Below the pieces are notes generated by a model that was not told where the DNA came from, did no database searches, and was given only the letters and a program-made list of their open reading frames with translations. A stretch of 47,148 bases of DNA from an uncultured Verrucomicrobia subdivision 3 bacterium. Lineage in GTDB: Bacteria > Verrucomicrobiota > Verrucomicrobiia > Limisphaerales > UBA11358. How positions within the stretch are numbered: position 1 is the stretch's first letter; the number at the start of each line of letters is the position of its first letter. The DNA lies in NCBI GenBank assembly GCA_903944085.1, contig CAJAQO010000192.1, positions 1 through 47,148 on the forward strand. Reading direction: 5' to 3'. Positions 26,299 through 35,117 of this stretch are shown here, one piece after another. The translations under genes and the position numbers were made by a program.

Positions 26299-26862
26299 TT
26301 AGAGCTTCACCGGAAAGTTTTCCTGCGCCTTCGCTTCATCCAATTTCAATTTCCATTTTTGAATGCCGCCGACTTCTCCGCCAAGCGAAAGGAGTTTTTC
26401 TTTGTTGTAAATCATCTCGCTGCGGCTGAGGCCGGTGAGCGAATAATCCTTTTGCAGAAAAATCGCTTCCTCCGGGCAGACTTCCTGGCAGAAGCCGCAG
26501 AAGATGCAACGCAGCATGTTGATCTCAAATTCCGCCGGCATTTTCTCGGCGTTCGTGCGATCGGCCTTCTGGCCGTGTTCGCCGGGCGGCGTGATGCGGA
26601 TGGCTTTTGGCGGACAGACAAATTCGCAGAGCTGGCACGAAACGCATTTCGTGCTGTTGTCCTGATCCTTCACCAGATATGGCGCGCCGCGATAGCCCGT
26701 CGGCAGCGTCCATTTCTGCTCAGGATATTCCATCGTCACGACCTTGCCGAGAAACAACGTGTTGTAGGCGTGCTTCAGCGTGACTTTCAATCCGCCGACA
26801 ATGGCCGGCAGATAAAGTTTTTCCCAAAACGTCAGTTTCTTGCGGTTGACAGTAATTGCCAT
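26299..26862 (-). CDS. nuoI: NADH-quinone oxidoreductase subunit I
   Basis: The 187-residue peripheral-arm subunit carries clusters N6a and N6b. Two complete [4Fe-4S] motifs are visible: CVSCQLCEFVCPPKAI and CIFCGFCQEVCPEEAI. The N-terminal amphipathic segment (KLTFWEKLYLPAIVGGLKVT) attaches it to the membrane arm beside NuoH. It relays electrons from NuoG to NuoB. ATG at 26862 is one base after the nuoH stop. Confidence 0.97.
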   Translation of the reverse strand: MAITVNRKKLTFWEKLYLPAIVGGLKVTLKHAYNTLFLGKVVTMEYPEQKWTLPTGYRGAPYLVKDQDNSTKCVSCQLCEFVCPPKAIRITPPGEHGQKADRTNAEKMPAEFEINMLRCIFCGFCQEVCPEEAIFLQKDYSLTGLSRSEMIYNKEKLLSLGGEVGGIQKWKLKLDEAKAQENFPVKL

Positions 26863-26863
26863 A

Positions 26864-27925
26864 TCAACTCCTCAGCCACAGCCAGACGGCCGTGATTAAA
26901 ATGTTTACCAACGCGAGCGGCAGGAATCGCCGCCAGCCCAGGTCCATCAACTGGTCATATCGAAAACGCGGGAACATCCAGCGCACCCAGATGAAAACAA
27001 CCATGAAAAACAGCATCTTCGCGAGGAAGACAAAAATCTGCGCGATGCCCATGCCGAACGAGGTCGCCGCGTGATCCAATCCCCAAAACGGCAGCGTCCA
27101 GCCGCCGAAAAACAGCGTCACCATCATCGCGGACGAGGAAACCATGTTGGAATATTCCGCGAGGAAAAACAGTGCGAACTTCATCGAGCCGTATTCCGTG
27201 TGATAGCCGCCGACGAGTTCAGTTTCCGCCTCGGGCAAATCGAACGGCGTGCGGTTCGTTTCCGCGAACGACGCGACCATGAAAATGATGAATGAAATCG
27301 GCGCATACGCCACCATCCAGCCGTGCGTGGATTGCCACGAAATAATTTGGCTCAGATTCAAATTCCCGACGATGAGCAGCACCGGGATGACCGACATGCC
27401 CATCGAAATTTCATACGAGATCATCTGCGCGCTCGAACGGATGCCGCCGAACATCGGATACTTGGAGTTTGCCGCGTAGCCCGCGAGCACGATGCCATAA
27501 ACGCCCATCGAGACGATGCCGAACGTGTAGAGAATGCCGACGTTTAAGTCCGCGATGACCATTTTTTGCGCGCCGATGTTCGAGCCGAACGGAATCACGG
27601 CGATAGTCAACATTGCCGGAATCACCGCCAGTGCTGGCGCGATCCAGAAATAAATTTTCTTCACGCCGCCTGGTGTGAAATCCTCCTTGACCAGAAATTT
27701 CAACCCGTCCGCCAGCGGCTGAAAAACCCCGAGCCGGGTCAAAAACGGTCCGACCACCGGAATATATTTTACAAACGGCGGCGCCGTGCGGTTCGGTCCC
27801 ACGCGATCTTGAATCCACGCGGAAATTTTACGCTCGGCCAGCACTGAATACATGACAATGCCCTGCACCACGCCGATGGCGATGGCGATCTTGACCAAAC
27901 TGAAGATGATGAAATTCCAGTTCAT
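26864..27925 (-). CDS. nuoH: NADH-quinone oxidoreductase subunit H
   Basis: The 353-residue membrane subunit has about eight spans and forms part of the quinone chamber. Family segments: AERKISAWIQDRVGPNRTAP, GVFQPLADGLKFLVKEDF, SYEISMGMSVIPVLLI and ETNRTPFDLPEAETELVGGY, the last being the conserved acidic loop near the quinone path. The length is normal. ATG at 27925 is one base after nuoG. Confidence 0.97.
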   Translation of the reverse strand: MNWNFIIFSLVKIAIAIGVVQGIVMYSVLAERKISAWIQDRVGPNRTAPPFVKYIPVVGPFLTRLGVFQPLADGLKFLVKEDFTPGGVKKIYFWIAPALAVIPAMLTIAVIPFGSNIGAQKMVIADLNVGILYTFGIVSMGVYGIVLAGYAANSKYPMFGGIRSSAQMISYEISMGMSVIPVLLIVGNLNLSQIISWQSTHGWMVAYAPISFIIFMVASFAETNRTPFDLPEAETELVGGYHTEYGSMKFALFFLAEYSNMVSSSAMMVTLFFGGWTLPFWGLDHAATSFGMGIAQIFVFLAKMLFFMVVFIWVRWMFPRFRYDQLMDLGWRRFLPLALVNILITAVWLWLRS

Positions 27926-27926
27926 T

Positions 27927-29672
27927 TTAGATTTGCACCGTCACGCCGGTGTCGCCGAGGGCTGACCAAGTCAGGCCGTTGAAGGCGGAAACTTCTTTCG
28001 CCATTTGGTTGAACAATCCTTCAATCGTCACAAAACCATTTTGGCCGGTGACGTTGTGGACGAGGTCATGCAAAAATTCCCATTCAGCACGCGCGTCGCC
28101 GGGCGCTTCGACCGCTTTCATAAATTTTTGGACGCGACCATTGGTATTGGTGAACGAGCCGCGTTTTTCGGCATGAGCGCAACCGGGCAAAACGTAGTGC
28201 GCCAGCTTCGTGGTCTCGTTCGGCAAAATGTCGCTGACGATGAGCGTGTCAAGTTTGGCGAGTAATTCCGCCGTCAAACCGTGCTGTTCCACCACCTCGG
28301 AAACGGTTTCTTTTTCGCTCAAAGTCTTGGCGCTGACGCCGTGTTTGACAAGATTTTCTCCGAAAACAATCAGCGTCTTGATTTTGCCCGACTCGATGCC
28401 GTCCGCAATTTTAACCAGATTAATGCCGACTTCCGTGAAGCACATGCCGGTAAGGCGCGCGCCATTAATATTCGGATTCTTGTCGTCGCAAACCAGCAGC
28501 TTGTCTTCCGCGCCGCTGCGCGCGATGGAATCGCTGATCGCACTCAGCTTCGCCTTGAGTTTGCTCAACAACCAAAGTTCTTCGTTGGTCTGACGCGCCG
28601 AAGCGATGATCGCTACGGAACCGGCCGGTGCTTTCTTGAGCTTGTCGGAAATTTCGTTGAGCGCCGCCGTCCAGGTGGATTTTTGACCGCGCACGAGAAC
28701 GTCTTTCAAACGATCGGCGCGCCCGATCCACTTGTAATTCAAGCGACCCGCATCGCACATCCACGAGGCGTTGACCGCGTCGTTGTCGCGCGGCGTGTAG
28801 CGGTAAATTTTTTCTTCGCGCGAACCGATCAGAATATTGCAGCCCGTCGCGCAACTCGTGCAGACACTCTTGGTTTCCTTGAGGAACCAGGCGCGCATCT
28901 GGAAACGAAAATCTTTCGACGTGAGCGCGCCGACCGGGCAAACGTCCACGGTATTCAACGTATAATTATTGTCGAACGGCATGCCCGGGAACGTCGCGAT
29001 GGTGTTGTAGCTGCCGCGATTGATGATACCGAGCGCGTCGTCGCCCGCGATGTCGCGCGTGAAACGAATGCAGCGCGTGCAGAGAATGCAGCGTTCCGCG
29101 TCGAGCATGATGCGCGGTCCAAGATCAACCGCTTTCGGCTTGTGAACTTTTGCTTCGACGAAGCGGCTCGCGCTCTGACCGTAGTCCACTGAATATTCCT
29201 GCAACTTGCATTCACCGGCTTGATCGCAAATCGGACAGTCCAGCGGATGGTTGATGAGCAGCGATTCGAGCACGCCTTCGCGCATCTGCTTCACCGCCGG
29301 CGTCTTCGTGTAAATTTCCATTCCCGGCGAAATCGGCGTCGCGCAGGAAATTGCGGGACGCGGCGACTTGGCGATTTTTGGCGTGCCGTCGGGATTCATC
29401 ACCGGCTTGCGGTCCGGTCCCATCGCGGGCGTGCCGAATTCCACGAGGCACATGCGGCAGTTGCCAACGACCGGCAATTTGGGATGCCAGCAATAATGCG
29501 GCACATCCGTCTTGGCCAGCTCGCACGCCTGGATCATCGTCGTGGGCGTGAGCTTGCCCGACCAGTCGGCCGTGAGGCGCGGCACTTCAATTTCGCGCCC
29601 GTCCACCTTGACCTTGATTTTTTCAATCGCGGGCGCGGCGGGCTTAGTTTCAGTTGTGGCGGCGGTTGACAT
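27927..29672 (-). CDS. nuoG: NADH-quinone oxidoreductase subunit G (short form)
   Basis: The 581-residue subunit is much shorter than the 900-residue enterobacterial form: the N-terminal cluster region is complete, while the molybdopterin-oxidoreductase-like C-terminal part is reduced. Ligands visible in order: the [2Fe-2S] set (HYCWHPKLPVVGNCRMC), the His-Cys3 [4Fe-4S] set (HPLDCPICDQAGECKLQ), CILCTRCIRFTRDIAGDD, and CTSCATGCNI with a later Cys for the remaining cluster. It conducts electrons from NuoF to NuoI. ATG at 29672 lies 5 bp after nuoF. Its first 15 residues are a Pro/Ala/Thr-rich leader (STAATTETKPAAPAIEK). Confidence 0.95.
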   Translation of the reverse strand: MSTAATTETKPAAPAIEKIKVKVDGREIEVPRLTADWSGKLTPTTMIQACELAKTDVPHYCWHPKLPVVGNCRMCLVEFGTPAMGPDRKPVMNPDGTPKIAKSPRPAISCATPISPGMEIYTKTPAVKQMREGVLESLLINHPLDCPICDQAGECKLQEYSVDYGQSASRFVEAKVHKPKAVDLGPRIMLDAERCILCTRCIRFTRDIAGDDALGIINRGSYNTIATFPGMPFDNNYTLNTVDVCPVGALTSKDFRFQMRAWFLKETKSVCTSCATGCNILIGSREEKIYRYTPRDNDAVNASWMCDAGRLNYKWIGRADRLKDVLVRGQKSTWTAALNEISDKLKKAPAGSVAIIASARQTNEELWLLSKLKAKLSAISDSIARSGAEDKLLVCDDKNPNINGARLTGMCFTEVGINLVKIADGIESGKIKTLIVFGENLVKHGVSAKTLSEKETVSEVVEQHGLTAELLAKLDTLIVSDILPNETTKLAHYVLPGCAHAEKRGSFTNTNGRVQKFMKAVEAPGDARAEWEFLHDLVHNVTGQNGFVTIEGLFNQMAKEVSAFNGLTWSALGDTGVTVQI

Positions 29673-29677
29673 TGAAA

Positions 29678-31117
29678 TCAGTGGTGCGCGGCTTCCAATT
29701 GTTTTTGTTCAGCGTCGGCGGGCGCAGAAATTTCTTTCGCACGGCGAGCTTCGTCGGCGGCACCTTTGGCGACAAATTCGTCTTTGAACTTCGCGACGAA
29801 ACTTTGCACCGGCCAGGAACAGGCTTCGCCGAACGCGCAAATTGTGCGGCCGCCGGGAATGTTGTCGGCGATTTTCACAAGATAATCCGCGTCCTGCGCG
29901 CGGCCTTCGCCGTGCGTGAGACGCTGGAGCGTCTTGTTCATCCACAGCGAACCTTCGCGGCACGGTGTGCACTGCCCGCAGCTTTCGTGCGCGTAAAATT
30001 CGGACAAGTTCGCAAGCGCTTTGACAATGTCCACGCTGTCGTCCATTACGATGATCGCGCTGGAACCCGACATCGTGCCCGCCTGCGCGAGCGAATCAAA
30101 ATCGTAAGGCAAATCGAGCATGTCGGTCTCGACCAAAATTTCTTTGCCCTCGGCGTCTTTTTTCTTGAGTTTAAATTTTTCGCCTGCCTTCAAAACTTTC
30201 GAGGATGAACCGCCAGGAATAATCGCTTTGAGCTGACGACCATCAAGCAGACCACCACCGAAATTTTTGTCGTAAAGCAGTTCACGGAGCGTCGCCTTGC
30301 CGACTTCGATTTCGTAATAGCCGGGACGTTTGACGTGACCGCTCAAGCTGACGATGCGCGTGCCGGTGTTGTTCGGCGTGCCGAGCTTGGCAAATTCCGC
30401 ACCACCCATCGCGACGATGTGCTTCACGTTGCAGAGCGTCTCGACATTATTGACGATTGTCGGGCACATCCACAAACCGAGGATCGCCGGAAAATACGGC
30501 GGCTTGATGCGCGGATACGGGCGCTTGCCTTCGAGCGATTCGATGAGACCAGTTTCTTCGCCGCAGATATAGGCACCCGCGCCGCGATGAACGTAAATCT
30601 CCAGATCGTAGCCCGTGCCAAGAATATTTTTGCCGAGGAAATTTTTCGCGCGCGCTTCCTTGATGGCGCGATTCAGAATCTTCGCTCCTTCCGGCATTTC
30701 GCCGCGGATGTAGATGTAGGCGAGCTTCACGTCGTTCGCGAAGCAGGAGATGATCATGCCTTCGATCAGCTGATGCGGATCCTTGTGCATGATCTGCCGA
30801 TCCTTGAACGTGCCCGGCTCGGATTCGTCGGCGTTGCAAATGAGATAAATCGGTTTGCCGCTCTTGCGGTCAACGAAGCTCCACTTCAGTCCGCAGGAGA
30901 AACCAGCGCCGCCGCGACCGCGCAGGCCGGAGACTTTCACGTCCTCGCGGATTTGTTCCGCGCCGGAAAGTTTTTTGCCGTCGGCCAAATCTTTCGGCTG
31001 GATGGCGAGCGCCTTCTTCAGCGCGTCGTAGCCACCATGACGCAAATAGCATTCAATGTCCGGTGTGTAACCGGGTTCATCGGCGTGCTTCAAAATTAAT
31101 TTGTATTCTTGCGCCAT
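29678..31117 (-). CDS. nuoF: NADH-quinone oxidoreductase subunit F
   Basis: The 479-residue NADH-binding subunit carries FMN and cluster N3. GLRGRGGAGFSCGLKW is the FMN/NADH glycine-rich loop, YICGEETGLIESLEG lies over the flavin, and SCGQCTPCREG with a later Cys (GRTICAFGEACSWP) binds [4Fe-4S]. It is about 40 residues longer than usual because of a Lys-rich insert near residues 315–345 (KLKKKDAEGKEILVE) and a charged tail. ATG at 31117 has no obvious Shine-Dalgarno. Unlike its neighbours it is separated from the preceding nuo gene by 127 bp, which hold a tRNA gene on the other strand. Confidence 0.96.
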   Translation of the reverse strand: MAQEYKLILKHADEPGYTPDIECYLRHGGYDALKKALAIQPKDLADGKKLSGAEQIREDVKVSGLRGRGGAGFSCGLKWSFVDRKSGKPIYLICNADESEPGTFKDRQIMHKDPHQLIEGMIISCFANDVKLAYIYIRGEMPEGAKILNRAIKEARAKNFLGKNILGTGYDLEIYVHRGAGAYICGEETGLIESLEGKRPYPRIKPPYFPAILGLWMCPTIVNNVETLCNVKHIVAMGGAEFAKLGTPNNTGTRIVSLSGHVKRPGYYEIEVGKATLRELLYDKNFGGGLLDGRQLKAIIPGGSSSKVLKAGEKFKLKKKDAEGKEILVETDMLDLPYDFDSLAQAGTMSGSSAIIVMDDSVDIVKALANLSEFYAHESCGQCTPCREGSLWMNKTLQRLTHGEGRAQDADYLVKIADNIPGGRTICAFGEACSWPVQSFVAKFKDEFVAKGAADEARRAKEISAPADAEQKQLEAAHH

Positions 31118-31126
31118 ATCAGCAAC

Positions 31127-31154
31127 TTGACTCTTAATAAATTATCTCTAGCTT
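31127..31154 (+). promoter_or_regulatory. Possible promoter of the tRNA-Gln gene
   Basis: TTGACT (31127–31132), a 16-bp spacer and TAGCTT (31149–31154) give a start near 31161, 8 nt before the mature tRNA. It faces against the nuo operon and begins only 9 bp from the nuoF start codon. The -10 match is modest. Confidence 0.4.
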
Positions 31155-31168
31155 AGTGCGTCCCATCC

Positions 31169-31242
31169 TGCCCGATGGTGTAACGGTAGCACAGCAGACT
31201 CTGAATCTGTTTGTCGTGGTTCAAATCCACGTCGGGCAACCA
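31169..31242 (+). tRNA. tRNA-Gln (anticodon CUG), CCA encoded
   Basis: The acceptor stem TGCCCGA pairs with TCGGGCA, the anticodon stem GCAGA/TCTGT encloses the loop CTCTGAA with anticodon CTG, and the T arm is GTGG-TTCAAAT-CCAC. The weak U1–A72 end pair is a known recognition feature of tRNA-Gln. CCA is encoded at 31240–31242. The gene lies between nuoF and nuoE but on the opposite strand; its 3' end is 2 bp from the nuoE stop codon. Confidence 0.96.
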
Positions 31243-31244
31243 TT

Positions 31245-31730
31245 TCATTTGCATCCACCCACGATTTCGTCTGCTTTCGCGTGTGAAACACCTTCGTAAA
31301 ATTTATCGCCGACCATCATCACCGGCGCGGTGCCACAGCTCGCGAGGCATTCAACAAATTCAACGGTGAACTTTCCGTCTTTCGTCGTCTGCGGACCGTG
31401 CTTGTGCGCGTCTAGGCCGAGCTTCTCACAAAAGTGATGATGCAATTCATACGCGCCACCGAGCGCACAACTCAATGTGCGGCAAACCTTAATCGCATAT
31501 TTTCCCTGCGGCTCTTGGCGGAGCATCGGGTAAAACGTCAGGATTTCAAAAACGTTGATGGGCTGGAGTTCCAGCTTCTTCGCCGTCCATTGAACCGCTT
31601 CGGATGAAATCCAACCGAACTGTTCCTGGATGGCGTGCAATACCATGAGCGACGCCGCGCGCTTCACCGGATAGTGCGTGATCAACTCATTCACTTCCGC
31701 TTCCAGTTCAGGTGTCGGTTGAAAACTCAT
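31245..31730 (-). CDS. nuoE: NADH-quinone oxidoreductase subunit E
   Basis: The 161-residue thioredoxin-like subunit holds the [2Fe-2S] cluster N1a through four cysteines in the usual pattern, CRTLSC and, about 40 residues on, CLASC. AIQEQFGWISSEAVQWTAKK and the NVFEILTFYPML segment are family hallmarks. A His-rich stretch (YELHHHFCEKLG) lies between the ligands. It forms the NADH dehydrogenase module with NuoF and NuoG. ATG at 31730 overlaps the nuoD stop (ATGA). Confidence 0.96.
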   Translation of the reverse strand: MSFQPTPELEAEVNELITHYPVKRAASLMVLHAIQEQFGWISSEAVQWTAKKLELQPINVFEILTFYPMLRQEPQGKYAIKVCRTLSCALGGAYELHHHFCEKLGLDAHKHGPQTTKDGKFTVEFVECLASCGTAPVMMVGDKFYEGVSHAKADEIVGGCK

Positions 31731-32995
31731 CGGTCAGATTCTCCCATCACAAAGTCGAGTGAACCCAGCACGACGGGCACGTCGCTGATCATGCAGCCGG
31801 GCAGCAATTCGCCAAGAATGCTCAAATTGATAAATGAGGGCGCGCGAATCTTCAGGCGATTCGGCGTGCCGCCGCCCTTGCTGTTGATGTAAAAACCAAG
31901 TTCGCCCTTCGGATTTTCATGGCCGAAATAGGTTTCACCGGGCGGACAATTCACGCCTTCGGTGACGAGCATGAACTGATGAATCAGTTCTTCCATGCTC
32001 GTCAAAACTTTTTGCTTGGAAGGGAGCGTGATCTTGCCGTCCTGAATGCTGACCGGTTCGTGCGACGCGTTTTCGGCGCCACCAGGAATCTTGTTACAGC
32101 ACTGCTCCAAAATGCGCATGCTCTGCTTCATCTCTTCCATGCGCACGAGGTAACGATCATAACAATCACCGGTCGAACCCACCGCGATATCGAAATCCAA
32201 ATCCTTGTAGCAAAGATAAGGCTGGTTTTTGCGGAGATCGAATTCCACGCCGCTGCCGCGCAAATTCGGGCCGCTCAAAGCGTAATCAATCGCCATTTCC
32301 TTCGAGACGACGCCGAGATCGCGCAGACGATCCACCCAGATACGATTGCGCGTGAGCAACGTGTTTGCTTCGTCGAGCGCGACGGCAAATTCTTTCAGGA
32401 ACACGCGGATCATGTCCACCCAGTTGGGCGGCACGTCACGCATCAAGCCGCCGATGCGGGTGTAGCTGTTCGTTAAACGCGCGCCGCTGGCAGCTTCGGC
32501 GATGTTGTAAATTTTTTCGCGCTCCGTAAAAGTGAGCAAGAAAACCGTGACCGCACCGGTGTCCATCGCGAACGCACCAAGACCCAGCAAGTGCGAGGAA
32601 ATACGGGCCAGTTCGGCGCACATCACGCGGATGTATTGGCAGCGCGGCGGCAATTTGTCATGAATGCCGAGAAGTTTTTCGACCGCAAGTGCGTAGGCGA
32701 CGTTGTTCGCCAGCGGCGCGAGATAATCCAGCCGATCCGTGTAAGGGATGAACTGGGTGTAGGTCATGTTCTCGGCGATTTTTTCGTCGCCGCGATGCAG
32801 ATAACCCACGTCCGGATCCGCTTTGGTGATGACTTCTCCGTCCAGCTCCAACACGATGCGCAACACGCCGTGCGTGGCCGGATGCGATGGCCCCATGTTC
32901 AGAACCATTTTCTCGCCCTGAATATCCTGCGCCTCTTCAACCGCCGCAGCGCGCGCGGCGGAATCAGGAATTTCAATGTCTTGAACAGTGGCCAT
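31727..32995 (-). CDS. nuoD: NADH-quinone oxidoreductase subunit D
   Basis: The 422-residue 49-kDa-type subunit forms the quinone-reduction site with NuoB. MGPSHPATHGVLRIVLELDG contains the His of the quinone-binding loop; GYLHRGDEKIAENMTYTQ, PYTDRLDYLAP and RIGGLMRDVP follow as expected. It is a separate nuoD, not the fused NuoCD of enterobacteria. It starts with an extra 25–30 residues rich in Ala/Glu before the conserved part. ATG at 32995 lies 5 bp after nuoC. Confidence 0.97.
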   Translation of the reverse strand: MATVQDIEIPDSAARAAAVEEAQDIQGEKMVLNMGPSHPATHGVLRIVLELDGEVITKADPDVGYLHRGDEKIAENMTYTQFIPYTDRLDYLAPLANNVAYALAVEKLLGIHDKLPPRCQYIRVMCAELARISSHLLGLGAFAMDTGAVTVFLLTFTEREKIYNIAEAASGARLTNSYTRIGGLMRDVPPNWVDMIRVFLKEFAVALDEANTLLTRNRIWVDRLRDLGVVSKEMAIDYALSGPNLRGSGVEFDLRKNQPYLCYKDLDFDIAVGSTGDCYDRYLVRMEEMKQSMRILEQCCNKIPGGAENASHEPVSIQDGKITLPSKQKVLTSMEELIHQFMLVTEGVNCPPGETYFGHENPKGELGFYINSKGGGTPNRLKIRAPSFINLSILGELLPGCMISDVPVVLGSLDFVMGESDR

Positions 32996-33000
32996 GAAAA

Positions 33001-33627
33001 TTATTTAAGCTTTCCATCAATGAGCCGTTGGTCGCTGATCGCTCGCTCGGCGCCTTCAGGCACGCGCACACGCGGTTCACGAGCAATCGAATCGCTGCTG
33101 CTCGGCAAAGTCACGAACGGTCCGCCTTCCATCGGCGTCACTTTCGTGAATGCCACGCCGGGCAAATCCGTCGGCTTGCCGGCCAGCGGGAAATCTTTCC
33201 GCAACGGATGATACGGATAACCTTCCCACATCAAAATGCGGCGCAAATCGGGGTGACCGCTGAAGCGGATGCCCATCAAATCGTAAACTTCGCGCTCGTG
33301 CCAATTGGCGGTGCGCCAGACGGGCAAAACACTCGGCAATTCGGATTTTTCCTCGCTGACGTCGGTTTTGATGCGCAATTCATGGCCGCTGGCCACACCG
33401 CGCAAATGATAAATCACCGTCCAGCGCGGGTCTTCGCCGTAATTATCCACGCTGCAAATATCCACCAGATAATCGAAGCCGAGCGAACGCTTGGCAAAGT
33501 GGCAGACGTCAAAAACCTTTTCCGCATCGGCAAGTTTCAGGGTGATTTCGCCGCGAAACTCCGTTGGTTCGGCGATTAAATCACCGAACTTGGCCTTGAT
33601 TTTATTGGCGGATTCGAGAGCGGACAC
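33001..33627 (-). CDS. nuoC: NADH-quinone oxidoreductase subunit C
   Basis: The 208-residue 30-kDa-type subunit shows the family signature WHEREVYDLMGIRFSGHPDL followed by RILMWEGYPYHPLRKDFPL. It helps attach the peripheral arm and has no cofactor. The tail of about 45 residues after the signature is longer than in many homologues. The start codon is GTG at 33627 (protein MSALESANK…), 3 bp after the nuoB stop; no better start lies nearby. Confidence 0.96.
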   Translation of the reverse strand: MSALESANKIKAKFGDLIAEPTEFRGEITLKLADAEKVFDVCHFAKRSLGFDYLVDICSVDNYGEDPRWTVIYHLRGVASGHELRIKTDVSEEKSELPSVLPVWRTANWHEREVYDLMGIRFSGHPDLRRILMWEGYPYHPLRKDFPLAGKPTDLPGVAFTKVTPMEGGPFVTLPSSSDSIAREPRVRVPEGAERAISDQRLIDGKLK

Positions 33628-33630
33628 AGA

Positions 33631-34161
33631 TTATTTTTCTTCGAGGTGCAACAGCTTCGCCGCCACCGTTCCCTGCAAAATCGGCTGCGTGCCGATCTTG
33701 TTCTGGATCTTGATGAGCGCGTCGAGCACGGCTTCGGGGCGCGGCGGGCAGCCCGCGACATAAACATCCACCGGTATGATATTATCCACGCCTTGCAGCG
33801 TAGCGTAGCTGCGATACATGCCGCCCGTCGAGGCGCACGCGCCCATCGCGATGCACCATTTCGGCTCGGGCATCTGGTCCCAAATGCGTTTGACGGAGCC
33901 AGCCATTTTATAAGTGACGGTGCCGGCCACAATCATGCAATCGGACTGGCGGGGGGAAAAACGCATCACTTCGGAACCAAAACGGGAAATATCAAAACGG
34001 CTCGCGCCGACGGCCATCAACTCGATGCCGCAGCAAGCCAATCCCATGGGCATCGGCCAGACAGAATTTTTGCGGAACCACGCGAGCGCGGCGTCAACGG
34101 TCGTGAGGACGACGTCGCCTTCGATCTTCGAGTTGTAGCCGTATTCAGTTTGAGCCTGCAT
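33631..34161 (-). CDS. nuoB: NADH-quinone oxidoreductase subunit B
   Basis: The 176-residue subunit carries the terminal cluster N2. The adjacent Cys pair in [20 protein letters not shown], the later Cys in [10 protein letters not shown] and [15 protein letters not shown] supply the four ligands. It passes electrons to quinone at the interface with NuoD. AAGGAA lies just before ATG 34161, an unusually clear but close ribosome site for this window. It is the first gene of the operon here; the customary nuoA is not upstream. Confidence 0.97.
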   Translation of the reverse strand: MQAQTEYGYNSKIEGDVVLTTVDAALAWFRKNSVWPMPMGLACCGIELMAVGASRFDISRFGSEVMRFSPRQSDCMIVAGTVTYKMAGSVKRIWDQMPEPKWCIAMGACASTGGMYRSYATLQGVDNIIPVDVYVAGCPPRPEAVLDALIKIQNKIGTQPILQGTVAAKLLHLEEK

Positions 34162-34237
34162 TTCCTTAAAAAAATATGCGCCCGAAACAAGCGCAAACCA
34201 AGCCTAGCCTCCGGTCAAAAAACGGGCAAGTTCAAAT

Positions 34238-34255
34238 TTGTGATTTTTTTCACAA
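34238..34255. promoter_or_regulatory. CRP/FNR-family operator-like palindrome
   Basis: TTGTGA-N6-TCACAA, with six T (or A) as spacer, is an exact inverted repeat and matches the CRP consensus TGTGA-N6-TCACA in full. It is 76 bp upstream of nuoB and 112 bp upstream of the divergent kinase-like gene, so it could control either or both. The binding protein is not in this window. Confidence 0.6.
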
Positions 34256-34315
34256 GCAAAACTATTTAACCGGATTTTAACCATCAGATGACAAAAAAGT
34301 GCCATAAACTTGGGC

Positions 34316-34343
34316 TTGTGACGCGGGCAAAAGTAACTAGATT
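34316..34343 (+). promoter_or_regulatory. Possible promoter of the kinase-like pair
   Basis: TTGTGA (34316–34321), a 16-bp spacer and TAGATT (34338–34343) lie 24 bp before the start of the first kinase-like gene. Confidence 0.35.
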
Positions 34344-34367
34344 TAACAAACGCGCCTGACGTGAACC

Positions 34368-35117
34368 ATGAAAACATTTGCCGAATCCAATTTTCCGGGG
34401 CGACTGATCGCCGTCGAGGGCCTCGACGGCTCGGGTAAGTCCACGCAGATTTACTTGCTCAAACGCTGGCTGGAGGCGGAGGGCATCAAGGTTTATTTCA
34501 GCGAGTGGAACTCATCCGAGCTGGTGAAATCCGCGACGAGCAAGGGTAAAAAACGCGAACTACTGACGCCGACCACTTTCAGTTTGATTCACGCGACGGA
34601 TTTTGCCGACCGTTACGAACGGCACCTGATGCCGCTGTTGCGCGCGGGCTACATTGTATTGTGCGACCGTTATATTTTCACGGCGTTCGCGCGCGATGTG
34701 ACGCGCGGCTGTCCGCCGGACTGGGTGCGCGGGAATTACAGTTTCGCCTGCGCGCCGGATTTGACGATGTTTTTCAAGGCGGATTTGGAAGTGTCCTTGA
34801 ACCGGATTTTGGAAGGCCGGCCGAAATTGAAATTTTTCGAAGCGGGCATGGATTTGCGGCTGTCAACCGATCCGTATGAAAGCTTCAAGATTTTTCAGGG
34901 TCGCATTCTTGAGCAATACATGGCGATGAGCAAAGAGTTTCATTTTGTGACGATGGACGCGAATGAAAACGTCGAAACCCAGCAGGTCATTGTCCGCAAG
35001 CTGGTGAGTGAAAAAATTGACCTGAAAAAATTCAAGCGCCGCAGCCCGCTGCCGTTGCCGCCGTCGTTGCGCGATGACCACGCGGATCATGAAAAGGAAG
35101 AAGACAAAGCCGCATGA
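34368..35117 (+). CDS. Thymidylate kinase-family protein (first of a pair)
   Basis: The 249-residue protein has an intact P-loop GLDGSGKST (18–26, Lys24), the DRY signature (CDRYIFTAFARDVTRG) seen in dTMP kinases and the alpha/beta order of that family. The REPGGT segment that contacts dTMP in typical Tmk is replaced by SEWNSSE, and a basic loop SKGKKRE follows, so the true substrate is open. A 30-residue charged tail (…SLRDDHADHEKEEDKAA) is unusual. Family activity is phosphorylation of dTMP to dTDP. The stop codon overlaps the start of the second, related gene by ATGA. It is divergent from nuoB across a 206-bp intergenic region. Confidence 0.85.
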   Translation: MKTFAESNFPGRLIAVEGLDGSGKSTQIYLLKRWLEAEGIKVYFSEWNSSELVKSATSKGKKRELLTPTTFSLIHATDFADRYERHLMPLLRAGYIVLCDRYIFTAFARDVTRGCPPDWVRGNYSFACAPDLTMFFKADLEVSLNRILEGRPKLKFFEAGMDLRLSTDPYESFKIFQGRILEQYMAMSKEFHFVTMDANENVETQQVIVRKLVSEKIDLKKFKRRSPLPLPPSLRDDHADHEKEEDKAA

